Positions 43,658-57,700 of a stretch of DNA of 64,000 bases are shown in pieces (positions within the stretch are counted from its first letter, which is position 1; the number at the start of each line of letters is the position of its first letter). Both the position numbers and the translations under genes were made by a program. The stretch lies in contig CM049308.1 of the NCBI GenBank assembly GCA_026874595.1, positions 18,412,001 to 18,476,000 on the forward strand, written 5' to 3'. The notes below the pieces were generated by a model. That model searched no databases. It had not been told where the DNA came from and was given only the letters and a program-made list of their open reading frames with translations. The stretch comes from Sipunculus nudus (Eukaryota; Annelida; Sipuncula; Golfingiida; Sipunculidae).

Positions 43658-46600
43658 TATTTATATTGTTACAGGGTGACATAAAAGCAGACTGAACTGT
43701 CTCACTAGTGAAGCTTGCTTTTCTAGCGAAGCGGTTGGTACGCCGGACTTGTGTGCCACCAACATTGGTTCAAAACCGGGATCTGCCGAATGTTTTCCCC
43801 TGAGCAATTTGTCTTTGAAACAAAATGGAGGCTCGTCCAACGTGACGGTTAAACTTTGTGGCCCAGTGAATAAGCACACCAAAGTATGACTCCTTGGATA
43901 ATATGTCTTGTTCTGAATGCAGAACGCTCTTAAAAGGGGGTGTGTTACGGGGTGATACAGGCCTTGCCTTTTGAAAAAGGCACAGGAGTGAAAAATCACT
44001 CCCCTCATAGAGTTAAGGCGAGTGGTTCACTCGCCTTAAAAATTAAAGAGTTAAAATTTCCCCTCTTATTCATGAATATATCATTATATAGTTCAGTAGG
44101 GTATAATTTACCTTTCTGTGCAGTAACAGGTGAAAAGTGTTTACCCATAAGGTCAACAGATTAACTTATATTGTAATATACAACTAATAACCATAATTTA
44201 AATGTTTACAAAAAAAATTCAATGATCATTTACTAACAGCATAATTTGTATTTTTAAACACTAATAACTAAAATATTTTGGTTGTGATGGCATTATTACA
44301 CATATATTTCAGAATACATTATTCAAAATTAAATATTTACAAACAAATATTTATTTGAGATATTTTTGTTGAAGTTGGGCCGCATGAAATCTCATCAACT
44401 GATGAGTCCCGGGGATACTTCAGTTAATTGGCCCTTTAACATATACGAAGTCTTAACAAATAAAAAGATAAGAAAGAAATTATTATAGGGAGAGGAGAAG
44501 ATAATACCATAAGTGTTGAATTATAGGTATATCAAATGGTATATGAATCGACATGTATGGCCTCTGTGCTAAATCTTTATTATTTAGTAGGTTTGACGGA
44601 AAAACACGTGCGAATGTCGATCTGTTCATTCTTCTTCTTGGTTCAATAAAAAAGTCGATGATACAGTCAATAAAATACAAAATATATATATATTTTTAAA
44701 AAATCTGTACGAATATTGCATCTAGTACCTGAACACTTCTAAAAATCAACTGTTTCCCGTTTGTTAATCTAAATAAAGATATCAGATAGCCGCGTCAAAG
44801 TGTACATTTTTTCGTGGTGCCATGTGTCAGTTGACCATCGCTAAAAACGCTTATTATCAGTTCATATATTGTTCGACAAATGTCAGCTGCAGAAACTGCC
44901 AAGCTTCATTTCAGAAAATAATAATTATAAATAGACCTAACTTGCGCTTTAAGCGGGCCTGACATGTTTTGCAACTTGCTCTTCAACGGCGGGAATTCAT
45001 GTCACATACTGACATAGGGCCTTACTACAGAAAGTGTCGGTTGCGTGAACATACAACAGGTCACAGAAGTCACGAGACGACAAAGGCTTGCACATGCGAA
45101 TATTGACGTGAGGGAATTCCTATTCAAATTAAGGCATGTGACAAATGTATCCAATAGCGCCCGAGAAAGTTCTGAATATTATAAAGAACATAAGACATGC
45201 GCAGAAAACAATTGAGTAGGCCTAATGACGATCTCCGTCTAGACCAGAAGCAGTCATGGATTCCGCAGTTGTGGCAGCGTGTAAGATTATTCGCACGACA
45301 AAGACAAGAAATTAACTAAATTCACTTTAAGTTGTCACGTTTTCATATGTCATAAAAGTTTTGGACTGAAGAGAATCTGTGACGGTCGGAAGTGACAGTT
45401 CCGGTTAAAATCGTTCTTCTGTTAACAGATATTCCATTGTAATTGAAGCCGGACTTGCGGTCAATGTATATAATTCTTAATTATAATTTTGACTGGCGTG
45501 TTTCTTCATTGAATATTACAAAAATTTAAACATATTCTTACAGATTTTAAGGCACCAGGCGACATTTCATCAAGTTGAAGTCGATACCCTCTCAGCTGGT
45601 CAGGCGGTTCCATCAAGCAAACAAATCGTCCAGCTAACAACATGTCTTGCATCAAATACCGGGAGGTTGTTCAATACGTGTAACGGCACTGCTTGGCTGC
45701 AACGGTCTTCTAATTCAAGTACCCGTACCTGCCCAACTCTGGACTTCGAGCTAATCGTTTGAGATCCGAAAAAATTTTTTTGGAAGGCTCTAAATGCCAG
45801 GAGAGCGATTATTAGCTCTCCTAAAGTCTGTTTTAGGCGAGCGATTGCGCACGGAGCGATCGCTCGCCTCAAAAGGCAAGGCCTGGGTGATATAAAAGCA
45901 GACCAAACTGTGTCGCTAGTGAAGCTTGCTTTGCTAGCGAAGCGGTTGGTACACTGGACTTGTGGGCCACCAACATGGGTTGGAAACCGGGATCAGCCAA
46001 ATGTTTTCCTCTGAGCAATTTGTCTTCATAACAATATGCATACATATACAGGGTTCATACAACCCTAGAATATATAATTTTGTTTTCAATACCCTCTAAA
46101 AACATCGTTTTTGTGCATGTTCTCTCGAAAGCCATCAATTATCCGTACTTTTTTTAGCTCAGCTGACTTTCAGTCATGCTGGGCTATAGCAATGGGTCTT
46201 TGTCCGTCGTCCTTCCGCCGTCCGTCCGTTAGCAGGGCACAAATCGTAACCATAGGGGCTAGGGCCATGATCCCTATGCAGTCTTAGAGGTTCTAAAAAG
46301 ATCTCCTTGCAAACCTGAAATTAGGTCACTGCGACCTATATTCTCAAAGTTATGGTGTGTGTTTGCACCCCCCAGAAATAATTCTTTTAGCCAAAATTTT
46401 CATCCCAAACCTTCCATCTTTCACATACAGCTCACCTACCAACAGGGGAAGAACCATAATTATTTTGAGGTCACATGGTCAAAGGTCAAGGTCACAGAAC
46501 CAACTTCTTTGAAAAGCCTGTGGATGCATTTTAAGCCAAACCTTTCATCCCAATTCTTTGATCTTTCACATATAGCTCACCTATTAAGTGGGAGAAGAAT

Positions 46601-49600
46601 CCTATAGATGTTAAGGTCACAAGGTCAAAGGTCAGGGTCACAGGATCCACTTCTTTGAAAAGGTTGTGGACACATTTCAAGCTAGACCTTTCATTCCAAA
46701 CCTTTCAGCACTGATATCGCTTCTCTCCCAACAGGGGAAAAGACCTGTTGATTTTGAGGTCAAAGGTCAAGTTCACAGCACCCTCTTCTTGCGTGGAATC
46801 ATTTTTCAGGCAAACTTTTCAATCTATACTTTCCATCTGTCACATATGGCTTACCTACCAATAGGGGAAGAAGCCTATTGATATTGAGTTCAAAAGGTCA
46901 AAGGTCAATGTCACAATATTGTTCTAAATGCTTGTGAACATATTTCAAGTGAAACTGTTCAACCCAAACCTTCAGTCTTTCACATATGCCACATCTATGC
47001 ATCACTCCGTGTGATTCAAACTTCATATTTATGGGTCTTTTTGCATGAAGAAATAACTAATTGATTTTGAGGTCAGCTGGTCAGGAGGTTAAAGGTTGCA
47101 GGTCTAAGTTATTCACTCATTGGTTGCCAAGTAATTACACCTGGCCAGATGTAATTGGTTAGTAGTTACCCATCATTTAGAAAGAATCCAGTTGATATGT
47201 GGGCAAAAGGCCAAGGTCATAGGTCAGCTCAACTTATTTTGTAGACCATCTCTATTTTTCTTGTATATATAAGCTTGCACTCCAGCTGGTACATCTCAAC
47301 ATGTGGCTGTAATTGTGAGTGACACTGGTGACATATGACTCCCTTTTGTATCAGGCTATTAAGTGATAAGGCTGAGTGATAAGTACCTCGTTACTGCATA
47401 ACAAAACACTGTTGTTGGAATACTTCAGCCAGGAATTAACACTATGAGAGTATAGTATTAAGGTTTAGCTACTGATTTATTAGGTGATGGGAACATTTTG
47501 CTGTTTATTTTATGGAATCATAGCAATAAACGTAGTTTCCTAGATATCTGAATATTTTTATATAAATCACCACATATAAAAGCAAGTGTTTGTTCTCATA
47601 ATATGTGGATGTGTACTTGATTTAGGATTGCTTTATTTTATAACAAGACTTAGTCATGCTTTCTGCATTTCTTTTCTTTCAGGTTTTGCAGTTTACCAAC
47701 CCTGCTGACCCCATTGAAAAGCAGAGTGATAATAAAAAATATTGGACCTACACTTTTACATTTGCATATCTATAAATCTGATATGAGCGCCTGAACATGC
47801 CTTTTGAATTGTTTTGGACATTCATTACTGTAACATCATTTGGAGAATTTGCCCCAGGTTTGGTCTCTTATTGGAGGATGTGTGATATCAAATGTCAGAC
47901 TTGTCAGAAATCCATTTTGTCTGCCAGTTAGCCACCTTAGAAATCCTTCAATTTTTGGTTCAATTTAGAGAATGGTTGTTATCTGATTTCAGACCTGTCA
48001 GAAGTCCAAAATGGCCACCAGGCAACCATCTTTAAATTCCTTTTGATCATATTATCTCAAGAACTGTTAAAGTGAAGGCAGTTGGATGTATATTAATGTA
48101 ATCTTGCAAAGGATTGGGTCAAATATTTCTTAATAAATAGTATCATCATATATGAAAGTTCAGTACAGTTGGCTTGTATTGAATAAAAATTCATACAGAA
48201 GCACCTGTTTCTCAATAATTCTTGCATGGATTTCCTTGATTTTTTGCTATATATTTTGATCTTATATTTCCCCTTTGTGGTATCAGGTAAGCTATGGGAA
48301 TAGTTCTGGATACCTTAACAATCATACATTTTCCTCAGACCATCAATTCACTGTTTTAACCAGACATAGGTGATATATATTTCTGTTGTCCAAGAAAATT
48401 TCAACAAATTGGCAAATTGGTTCTTCAAAATTTGACTGGAAGTTGTGAATCTCAGCCCATGATGTCGCAGGTCATGCTTGGCAGCTGAGCGTCATGACCC
48501 ATGGGTCACTTGTTACAATTGATATTCATGTTCTATTGTGGCATGTGTTAGTACTACCATTCGCATTTGGGGTTTCCTCATGTTTTCTGAATAAGAGGAC
48601 AAGGGATCTTGGAAATTACCAAATCATTTTCTTGAGTTGCACTGCAAAACCACGGTCAGTCTTTGCAGAGCGTTACAGGGCGCCACCAAGCGTTACTGGT
48701 ATACCCGATCTTGTGTGTGCCACGCGGCAATGGCACAGATTTCTGATTTGCTCCAGCTTCTCTGCATGTGTGAAGTTCCTTGCCTCCAATTCGTGTTTTT
48801 CGCATCAAATCACTAACGAACTGTGACAAATCAATTCCTGTTGCTCTGTCAACCGCCGATGTCCAGGATAAAAAAAATGTAGGCTTTGTTAAGCCTAGTA
48901 AGGGAAGTACTGGCTGAGAGGATGACCTGGGTATTTGAGCTGGAATAGAACCACAGTGAGCTTGCCTATTTACAAAAAAATACCCATCACTAAGGGTGCT
49001 AAAGTTTCCTGTCTCATGTTGTGAGATTATGTTTGCTGGAACCAGGGTCGTTATCCTTTTAAATTCTGAAATTTACTCTAAAACTAACAAATTGCCTGCA
49101 GTTTGTGCTATGGTAAAAATAAATGATTTCCTGCGTCATTTCTGATAATAAATCTGACAGTTGTACATCGTGTCTAGTCCTGTGCACACTGCATGTACAT
49201 GCACATGTCTTTGATCCAGTTGGCTTTGCTGACAGCAGGATTTGGAAGCTGAATAACCGTCATCAGACACATGTATTTGTGACATTTGCTGTTATTCAAT
49301 CATAGAAGAATTAGGATGATTCCATAATTGTGTAGGTTGGCAAATAATTATTATTAAAATCCCATTAGAACAAATGACATTATGTGAGCGATAATAGGGA
49401 AAATGACAATAATCTGTAAAGTCATTGTGATATTCATGGAATCAAATTATTATTAAATGATGTCTTTGGGTATCTTTTAGGTAAATTTCCTGCCTTAAAC
49501 AAGGCTTTTCTTCTAAATATGATAAAATATTTAAATATAAAATACTAAAAGTAATAGGTATGATTTATCAAATGAAATATCCAAGTTATATCTTGTACCG

Positions 49601-51690
49601 GTACATTATCTTAAATTTCAGTATTCAAATTAATTTATAGTACATTCCATAAGTGTAAAACAAAGAAAGTAAAAGAAGTTAATGTCTGGTCTTCTCTAAA
49701 GTTCACTATGATGCAATGCTGGCCAACCTGGGAAATCCTGCCATTTAATTTTATTCCTGATTTTACACTTCATTGGTTGGCATACGTGCTTTGTAATGTA
49801 GCAAAGAACATAAAAGTTCACAGTCTTCAAAGCTTGTAAATGTTTAGAAATAAATTTAATATATTCATGAACCTTTCAGATTTAATTTTTCGCCCCCTTG
49901 TACCTGCACCAGGGCTTTTTCCTTGGGCCAAAAGGGGGTTGCTGGGTTCTGCCCCCTCCCTCTTCTGTCTTGACACTTACATCAAACTTTCATCCATGAT
50001 TAACATAAAAACTTTATCCCACAATCGGTTAAGCCAAAGGGTGTTATAGCTATTGTTTCATTTCTAAGTAAAGTAATACTTAGGGTCTTATTTCTATTAC
50101 ATGTTAACATTTCCTTTCTATAACAATAACTATTACTCTGTAAGTCTGTACGATTTTCTATTACATATTGCTATTACCTCATCCTAGTTATTAACGAATA
50201 TATACAACTTTCTCATAATTTTTTGTCCATATATTGCCCTCGAAAGGGAATGGCATACCCTCAAAAATGGTATCTAAATTGGCTCCAGATACCCTCAAAA
50301 AAACTCAATTTTCATTCTGCTTTTGCTGTATGAACCCTGTATATATTATATTTTTGTGAACCTCATAACTTATGAAGTATTAACATTTTGTCCTCGAATT
50401 TGGTACATGACTTATTTCAACCAAGTGCTTGGAAGAGCTAGTAAACCAGTGACCCTGACCATGATCTTCAAGGTCAAATAAGCTGAATTATAGTTGTCTT
50501 GTGATCATACCTTATGAAGTACTACATATTTTTCCCTCAGATTCGACACACAGGTTACTAATGGTACTGATGACCTTCACCTTGATCTTCAAGGTCATAT
50601 CTGCACAATTCAATGATTATTGTGACCCCATAACTTTTGGAGTACCAAAGATTTTTCTTCAATTTTGATATATTTCTTTCTGCAAAAATCTTGTTGAAGT
50701 TCAAAAACTGTTAACCTTAATCTTCAAAGGTCAAATCTGCTGAAATCTGCAGTCTTTGTTTTGAGATTAATTTTACCTCCTCTGTTTTGGGATGGCACAT
50801 CGTGGGGGGGGGGGGGGGGGGGCTATATTTGTTTTTGTGCTGCAAAATCAAAGCCATTCTAATTTTATTATTGAAATTTCAGTAATCTACCTTCAGATGA
50901 AATTTTATATTTATTTTATTTAGTGAATTTTATTGTGACATGTAAGTGACCATTATGTTAGGTTTCACATTTGTACTTTTTCATGCTCTGTTACATTGAA
51001 AGTTCGCATAGGTATTCACTTGCCACTAATTTAGTCATTTGATATTTTCAGTAGTTAATGTGGGCATTATGTGGCTGAACTTCAGCTTTAAGCAAAAGTT
51101 TATATAAGGTGCTGCAAGCCCTGGATATGCCAGTAGGTTTATATAATTCATATCACAATGGATGATACAGTCGCTTCAATTAAGAATTATGTTTAGTTTT
51201 GTCTGTCATTAATTGTAGCCTCGTCAGGTAGGAGACACCACAGTACCTGTTGACACGAGCCAGAAGAATCCAAATGACATTGAGTTTGATAATCTGTACC
51301 TGGACATGAATGGAATCATCCATCCCTGCTGTCATCCTGAAAATAAGTAAGTCAGTCAAAGAAACATACTCTAATACATCAGCTGGTGTGCTTGAAAGGT
51401 GTTAAATATAAGCAGTGTCTAAGGACTTTTTTTGTGTTTGGTTAAAACATCTTTTAACACTCAAAGAAATGCTTTGTAATACTGCCCGCACAAACAGACT
51501 TCTGTAAGATGGTCATTTTTCACCTGTGTCTTTCTTTGTATTTAAAAAAAATTTTTATCAAATTTTTGTTAAGTGCTGAACAAAGAAGAGTTGTAAATTA
51601 TATTGAACAATCAATGGTAGATCAAATTACACTGTTTAATTTTAGTCTGATTTGTACATCGTGCTGAAAGTTTAAGGTAACAGCTGGATA

Positions 51691-51748
<58 letters not shown>

Positions 51749-54700
51749 GCATTGTTAGACTCTTTTTGCTTGAGTATTTATGAAAGAGCAAACATTTTTA
51801 GCTCAGCTGACTAAAAGTCATCTGAGCTATAATTGTGGTCCATTGTCCGTCGTCTGTCCGTCTGTCTGTCTGTCCATCCGTCCGTCCGTCTGGATGTCCG
51901 TCTGTAAGACTGGCACGTTTCGACACCGTTGGATCTACAAATCTGAAATTGGGCATCCAGTTAGATGTCCCCAAAATCTACTACCATGCCAAAAATTGGG
52001 TCAATAGGACTTTGTTCCTTCGAGTTATTAAGGAAAAACCTCAATTTTTTATTAGAAATCTATTTTCACACTTTAGGACTGCCTAATATTAAAACCACTC
52101 ATCTAGTTTTCTTCATATATACCATAAATATTCCTCTATATAGTTCCTATGTACATGCCAGATATTAAGTCAGTATTATATAATTTAAAAAAGTTATGGG
52201 CCCAAACATAATGGACTTTGTAAAAAAATCAGGAAGATATTTGGTCACTTAAGACCGAAAGTGTTAAAGGTTGGGACTTTTTTCCAGTAATACAACTTTA
52301 ATTAATCAAAATTTAATTGTATACCAAAAATTAGATCAAAATCTGTTAAATTTTTTTAAATATTGGCAAAAATATAAAATTGGTACCTTAAATTTTGCCC
52401 AACTTTGGCCACGGCACTTTTTTTCCTGTTAGTACTGTGGATTTAATTTTCACAGCATGTATACATAAGGATTTAATCTGTTAAAATCTGAAATTTGAAA
52501 ATAAAAGCTGCAAAATTAGGCTAGTTATTGAATTTTTTTGGAGGCTCTTGTTGTATTCCCTTACATTGTCAAGCAGTCCACTTTGATGACTGTAGGTCAT
52601 TCAGTGCACATCTCTATGCTCCCCAGGCTGTTGGCATAATTTTAGATGTCCCCAAAATCTCCTACCATACCGAAAATTGGGTCATTAGGACATGTTCCTT
52701 CGAGATATTAAGGAAAAAAAACTCTGTTTTCCATAAAAAAAAGCCATTGTTACACTTCAAGGCTGCCTAATATCAAAACCACTGATCTATTTTTGATCGT
52801 ATTTAGTATTCACATTCTTTCATACATTTTCTATGAACATACCAAAAATTAGGTCAGTATTGGGTATTATTTTGAAGTTATGGGCCAAAACATAATGAAA
52901 TTTTCAATACCTTAAATTTTGTCCAACTTTGGCACTGTTGATTAAATTTTCACAGCATATATACATAAGGATTTAATCTTTTAAAATCTGAAATTTCAAA
53001 GAAATTGATTGGAAAGAATAGCTTTTATTCATCTTTTCATACACCATGTCAAGTGTTGTTTACATCTAGCCCACCTAGTAGTACAGCCTTCACTTGCATT
53101 ATGTAACCCACCCCAGGCAGTTTGCCTTAGGTCAGCCTGGCCACTACCAGCAGGCTTCCCCTCTGCCCTGCACTCCCTCCCCCCCAGATGGTGCATAAAC
53201 TAGATGAATGTTATTATTTTCTGTATTTGATTCATTCTTATTCTAGGCTATGCTACATTTTAGATTTTGTATTGTACCACCAGGGTTACAATGATTAAAG
53301 TGTACATTTAATTGTGTCCACAAAGTGGTGTATTGCTATGAAAGTGTAGATGTTCATCAGATAAGTAATTCCTTTCTTCAGAAGAGTAAAAACTTCACCA
53401 GGTGTGAAATTGACTATTAATTCCAGTAATAAATTAAAACTGGGATAGTAATTAGCACAATGATATTGTTACTTTATTTGAAAAGATGTTTTATTTTATC
53501 AAATTTACTGAATCTTTTATTTTATTTTGGTGAATAAAATTAAGCATGTACTGAAAACTCCAATGTGCAAAACTTTTTAATAGTGATTCAAGGAATATTC
53601 TTGTAGATGCCATGTTGTGGCATTATTTTCTTTTAAATTCAGTTTAAACATTTATGATTTAAAAATAATAAAATATATGTGTATGCATAATATGACCCAA
53701 TAGGAGCTACACTCTGGATATATGATTGCAACTTTTGCAACAATTCTAATATTTTAACTTATAGTTTCAGTTTTTTACTCTGTATATATTATGATTGGAA
53801 CTTTTGCAACAATTCTAATATTCTAACTTATATTTTCAGGTTTTTTTATTAAAAATTTATAAAACCTGTAAATAAAAAAATGATTCAGATGAAAACTTCT
53901 TAATGGAAAAAGTGGATATGCTTAAAAAAAATAGGATTATATATAAACTTAAATGCATTATTCCCTTGGAAGTGAAATAAAGGTAATAGTCCATTCTGTC
54001 CTCTTGCCTGTCCATCTGTAAATTTTCATATGCATCACAGTATCTCAAAATTTTACTGTTTTTCTTCATGAGAGTCTTGTCAGAGTATTAGTTTGCAATT
54101 ATATATTTAGAACTTTACTATAACCAAGTAGGAGGGCCCTTTTCCTCTTAGCTTTTCATATTCTTATGTAAATGAAAAACATTACAATAGAATATTTCTA
54201 CATCCACCTTCGTGCTGCCCTCACTTTTCCCTTCTCTGAACCCCATCCCAAAGTCAGCCTCAGTAAGCAAGAACAAGATGAATCAGATATATTCATACTT
54301 TAATATTTTGTATAACTATTCGTCCATAGGTACCTATGTACATGCCAGAAATTATGTCAATATTGTGGAATATGTAGACATAATGGGCATCACAATAATG
54401 TACCTTGTCAAGACTAAAGAGATATTGTGTCATACAGTCACAAATTCATAAATCACTTCATCAGCATAGTTAATTATAACATCATATCTGTCAAATTGAA
54501 AGCTTGCAGACTACCACACACTTTAGATCCTTCAACAAATAGCCTTATCATCATTCTACTACTGCTTATTACTGCTGTCATTGCATTCATATTTGCTCAA
54601 ATATATCACAGTTTTCAACCCCTCCTAAATAAATAAAAAATACACCACTATATTTGACTCTATTAATCCATCAGTCAGGTAATTTTATTTATCATTTACT

Positions 54701-57700
54701 CACATATTACATTACATACCTTTATAATAGCCCAACATGTCCATGATATTCATAAGCTTTATCAACTTGATATAGTATCACAGCGGAGAAACATTTATAG
54801 TCTAATCACGATCAGCTGAGCGCCGTGACCCATGGGTCCCTTGTTTAATCATTATTCATACCAGATATTACTACTAAGAATATGAAATTTTCAATCCCCC
54901 ACCTGTTTTTAATCACAGTACATATATAACTGTCTGTACATGTTTTTCTTAAGGCCTGCCCCCAAGAATGAAGATGAGATGATGGTGGATATTTTTGCAT
55001 ACATTGATCGAATCTTCTCTATTGTAAGACCACGCCGCCTGCTGTACATGGCTATTGATGGTGTTGTAAGTATTTTTTGTTCCACCTGTATATACAAACT
55101 GAATGGGTGGTTTTAGTTTTGATTGAATTTTATAACATGCACTCTATTATTAAGAAAGATAGCATCATTTCAGATATTCAGCATCATCAAGTTAATCTAA
55201 AAATAATTGTGATTACCCCATCAAATTTTATGAAGGGATTCCCCCACCCTTTTAACATAGTCATGTAGCTGTTGCACTCTGTGACATCCTTTGAAACTAA
55301 AATACTACAAAAAAGTGAATGCCATGCATGATTTTTGCTCAGAAACAGAGGTCTGAGAATACTGGATTATCAAATAGTAGTAGCCAATGGGGGAATGATA
55401 ATAGTCTTTATATCATCATTCATGCTAATATCACAATGAAGATAGATGCAGTTCAGGGTAATAAATATTTTTATTTATATTAAGCATTTATATAGTGCCT
55501 ATTCATGACTCAGTATGCTCTAAGGCACTTTCAAATTAAAATATAAAATTTAATATCACAATGACATTGTAAACTAAAATAATTATATGAGATAATAATA
55601 CCTCATACGGAGGCTTTTTTACTATATGCTGCACTTGGAACCTGTTTTATGACATAATTAGATTATTTTTATTATGACAGGCACCTAGGGCAAAAATGAA
55701 CCAGCAGCGATCACGTCGATTCAGAGCATCAAAGGAATCCAGGTAAATCAATAAATAGTATCTCGTCTCAGAAGCAGCAGTAATCTCCAAATATTACAGA
55801 CACTTTACATATGATGTATTAGTGCCTTGCTTGAATCAGGTGGTGCCCTTTACTTATCACCCTGTTGTCCTTCCACAAATTAGATTCCAGATGACAAATC
55901 CACCTTGGATTGACACATGGGTTTCAAACCAATATATGGCCTACCACTACAGCAAGAATCCTATTGATTTTAGGGTTGTGAAGTCAAAGATCAAGGTCAC
56001 AGGACCCATTTCTTTAAAGATATTGTGGATATAATTTAAGTCAAAATTTACATCCCAAACTTTTCATCTTGCACATATATGGCTAACCTGCCTATAGGGG
56101 AAGAATCCTATTGATTTTATATCATTTCCACACATGACGGGTATAGTCTGTTACAGAATAATGCCTACTGATTTCCCCCTGTACATCCTGGGAAAGTAGG
56201 GAAATTTGAGAATATTTCTCACATTAAGGAAACTCTTGGATTTTGATTGGCCAAAAGAGAAAATAGTTGTTTTGATATATTTTGTTTCCTAGTTACTATG
56301 GCAATCACAGAAATCTGTGGATGAATTATTGTGGAATTTATAAAAATCTATCAGAGAAAACTTGATGATTTCATTTTCATAAATCCCTTGAAACCCTGAG
56401 TTATCAGATTTACAGAATAACATTTCGGGTTTTATTCCTCAAAGGGAGAAACAAGAGGAGATGGCAAGGATCAAGGAGGAGTTGAGGAGTAAAGGAGCTT
56501 ACCTTCCTGAAGAACAAGGGCCAAAGGAACACTTTGACAGCAACTGTATCACCCCTGTAAGGAGTTTCTCCATCTGTTGTGATTTTTACCAGACATTTGT
56601 GTTGTGGCTTGAAAATTAGTGGCACAATAGTAATATATGCATTGCCTACTGTCTTGTATCAAAATATTAAATGAATGACTTGATGATATATATTCAAATG
56701 TGTAAAATCTGTGTTGTTTTCTTTGTTTTGTCAAATTTTGAACAGAATCATGAACACTTTAATATTATTTATTACTCATAAAATAGTGGAGATCCCTATG
56801 CAAATGTGTATATATTACCAAGTTGAGATTACAGTTATGTAGCTATATCTTTATCCATATCTGTGGCCCCATAGTTTGATTGGTCACTGTATGATGTATG
56901 TGTTCATAAATATTTATATTTTGACTAGGGTACCCCGTTTATGTTCCGTCTGGCTGATTGTTTGCGATACTACGTCCATGTTCGCATGAACAATGATCCT
57001 GGATGGAGGGACATCAAGGTGATTCTGTCAGATGCCAATGTTCCGGGAGAAGGAGAGCACAAAATCATGGACTATATCAGGAGGCAAAGAGGTATGTTAC
57101 AAACTGGGAAACATTTCTAACTGCAAGACTACCACGAGTTATCGTTATAGTAAAGCAGTCATTTAGTAGCCTGGTCATGTCAGGGGATATGCATTCACAT
57201 AGTTAATAATATATGATAATAATACTTATCACTTGTTTTGATAAGAGTGATCCGTCATGTTTTGTAGTTAATTAACAACTTCCATATGTATAATTATCAT
57301 GTTATATTGTGATGGACTGGTTGAAAATTTAGTTGTAGAGATACCATAGTAAGAATTTATATTAATATAACATGAGTCTAAAGATGCATTGTGTTGACTC
57401 TCAAAATCTCCTTTACTTGCTTAAAATTTCCAATTTGTAGCATTTTCCATAATTTAAACAGATATAATAACTCTCTAATTCAGATAAATAAATATAGCCT
57501 AATGCGAGAAACTTTTGAAAGTATATGTATGATGCACAATTTAGTGTTTGAGGTACATTAAAGTTATATTTGAAATAAACAAAAATAATCTTCAGATCAA
57601 CAACAAATTTTGCTAAGTATTTCATTTCCTTATGGAACATAAATACTCTTTCAGGGAAAAATGACATTGCAGATAATGTATTGTTGTCATTTGAGTTGTT

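Larger units (their letters stand above)
38116..51218. other. XRN2 intron 1, 13.1 kb
   Basis: The largest intron. It holds the TA-rich microsatellite cluster, two inverted-repeat elements, the tRNA-like repeat with a hAT-like insertion and the nested 46-50 kb elements, all listed separately. No extra exon was found. Confidence 0.9.

Noticed and set aside
43720-43790. Possible functional tRNA gene
   Set aside because: A and B boxes are present, but the acceptor and anticodon stems do not pair cleanly and the copy is part of a repeat.
43826-43842. TGGAGGCTCGTCC resembling a tRNA-Pro primer-binding site
   Set aside because: No paired long terminal repeats, polypurine tract or gag/pol frames lie nearby. 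The word sits inside a tRNA-like repeat, so a retroelement call is not supported.
48494-48826. 110-residue plus-strand frame across the end of family 2 copy A
   Set aside because: It begins within the element's end and crosses into flanking DNA. It is not kept in copy B and shows no recognisable domain.
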